Source: Entoloma clypeatum (lineage: Eukaryota > Basidiomycota > Agaricomycetes > Agaricales > Entolomataceae). From it: a DNA stretch of 64,000 nt. The stretch covers positions 1,240,001 through 1,304,000 of the forward strand of contig OY751487.1 in assembly GCA_963565915.1 (NCBI GenBank), written 5' to 3'. This document shows, one piece after another, positions 63,035 through 64,000 of the stretch (the stretch's first letter is position 1; every line of letters begins with the position of its first letter). Both the position numbers and the translations under genes were made by a program. The notes below the pieces were generated by a model. The model saw only the letters and a list, made by a program, of their open reading frames with translations, was not told the DNA's origin and did not search any database.

Positions 63035-64000
63035 ATGCTCATCAACGTCATTCCCGCCTCCAATTCTATCCACTCCGCCGTCGTCTTTTCCGTCGTCTTC
63101 GATGACCTCGAACCGGATCTCACCAGCCCCCAGTCATGGACCTCCCTGCTGCAATTCCTGCGGCGTGACGAGCTCGAACTGCCCAAGTCCATGCACGCCC
63201 TCGACAAGTCGGCAGCCATAGTCTGTCTCCTCGAGGACGTAACCTTCGACCTCTCCACCATGGCCATCTCGTGCCAATTCGTCGACGGCTCGTCAGAGCA
63301 ATGGCCCCTCCCGGGAGGAGGTTGTGTCAGCGCCCTCCAGAAGATACTCAGGGATGTCAACGAGTCCTCGCGCGACATCGAGCGGCAGCAGGAACGCGAG
63401 AACGCGAGGGAGCAGGAGCGCGAACGGGAACGGAGATTCTCTGAATTGGGCTCGCCTCCCCCTGGCAAGACAACGCGGCACAAAAAGCAACGATCGCTCC
63501 TCATGACCATCGTTGCGTGCGTAACTTCCGTGTCTCGACGGTCGCCTTCTGTTTCTTACGGCACCCACGATGATAGGTCTATCATCCCGCTCTACACATC
63601 GTCCCGGCTGCCTTCACCCCCTCCAACCCCATTCAACCCCACCATCCCTCACCCGTCCATTTCCCCACGCGCACGTCGCAGGAAAGCCCGCTCAGAGCTG
63701 GTCGACGCCTTCCGGCGCTATGCTCTCTCTGAGCTTTCCCACCGCTTCCCGCGTGGAGGTTACTACGCATGGATCATCCAAAGCATGCTCCGTCGCGCCA
63801 CCGAGGCAGTGGAAAACATCCTCAGGCATAACAAGGAGTGGTCATCCCAGCCGCACCCCATGACGCACTACTACCCCGAGGACTCAGATTACTTTTCCAT
63901 AACCGCCGCCTCCCTCCCCCCAACCCCCTCCGTGTCCGACGACGAGGGCGAGGAAGCCGACACCGACACAGACGGCAGCTCCCTGCACACCCCGTCTTCC
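63035..64000 (+). CDS. Unrecognised protein, 5' part (runs off the window)
   Basis: ATG at 63035 (MLINVIPASNSIHSAVVFSV). The frame is open to the window end, at least 322 codons. The N-terminal half is compact and acidic (VVFDDLEPDLTSPQSW, ELPKSMHALDKSAAIVCLLE, ISCQFVDGSSEQWPLP), followed by a highly charged helix (ERQQERENAREQERERERR), a basic KKQRS, then a conserved-looking block (RKARSELVDAFRRYALSELS, GGYYAWIIQSMLRRA, AVENILRHNKEW) and an acidic Ser/Thr tail. A 60-nt segment 63518-63577 (GTGCGT ... GATAG) could be an in-frame intron. No family is named. The 177-bp gap to NTH1 suggests shared promoter space. Confidence 0.65.
   Translation, partial: MLINVIPASNSIHSAVVFSVVFDDLEPDLTSPQSWTSLLQFLRRDELELPKSMHALDKSAAIVCLLEDVTFDLSTMAISCQFVDGSSEQWPLPGGGCVSALQKILRDVNESSRDIERQQERENAREQERERERRFSELGSPPPGKTTRHKKQRSLLMTIVACVTSVSRRSPSVSYGTHDDRSIIPLYTSSRLPSPPPTPFNPTIPHPSISPRARRRKARSELVDAFRRYALSELSHRFPRGGYYAWIIQSMLRRATEAVENILRHNKEWSSQPHPMTHYYPEDSDYFSITAASLPPTPSVSDDEGEEADTDTDGSSLHTPSS

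Noticed and set aside
63016..63510. 164-aa minus-strand open frame
   Set aside because: Shadow of the longer plus-strand frame at 63035-64000, which has an ATG, charged helices and better spacing to NTH1.

Overview
The window reads as a mushroom-type basidiomycete (Agaricomycetes) nuclear genome. Introns of about 50-60 nt with CTGAC/CTAAC-like branch sites, chromodomain Ty3/Gypsy elements, Ty1/Copia elements primed by half a tRNA, an F-box gene of the mushroom type and a Crinkler-like NTPase relic all fit. No species is claimed.

Positions 1 to about 49.1 kb are a nest of transposable elements; about 50.2-64 kb is gene-rich and nearly repeat-free. I name the elements A-H. Gypsy A (+ strand, 3' LTR at 30569-31112) is broken four times: by Gypsy G, itself broken by Copia H at the left edge; by Gypsy E (TSD CCCTC, its 5' junction later flipped by a 171-bp inversion); by a non-autonomous hAT-like element (8-bp TSD GTTCCGCT) carrying Copia F (TSD CTACA) and the apparently intact Gypsy D (TSD ACGCC); and by a solo LTR (TSD AACCC). 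To the right, a hAT-type transposase gene with a DUF659-like region (31.3-49.1 kb) is split by a Tc1/mariner element (TA TSD, 33370-47562), whose transposase is split by Gypsy B (TSD GTCAT) and Copia C (TSD TTGGG). A and B are inverted copies of one family. Without the two LTR elements the Tc1 transposase frame is uninterrupted (338 codons).

Most notable features: (1) family A/B carries, between pol and the 3' LTR and antisense to the element, an intron-containing gene whose splicing assembles a Gal4-type Zn2Cys6 cysteine pattern; (2) four Gypsy families have a short sequence 32-33 bp downstream of their TATA box complementary to the site just inside the LTR, which is the Tf1-like self-priming arrangement; (3) Copia F has 19 dispersed copies of a small bulged hairpin, absent from its gag frame; (4) three Copia families have a splice donor in the LTR and a strong acceptor just before gag, so the PBS lies in a leader intron, and in Copia C that intron holds a 278-aa ORF; (5) LTR differences and most catalytic losses are CpG transitions.

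The gene-rich end holds, in order: an F-box gene (+), a decayed Crinkler-like NTPase (-), a glyoxalase-like gene (-), a TPR / CCCH zinc-finger / triple-repeat fusion gene (-), a THI20-type thiamine gene (+), NTH1 (-) and an unrecognised gene running off the right edge (+). All splice models were made by eye from consensus sites and reading frame.
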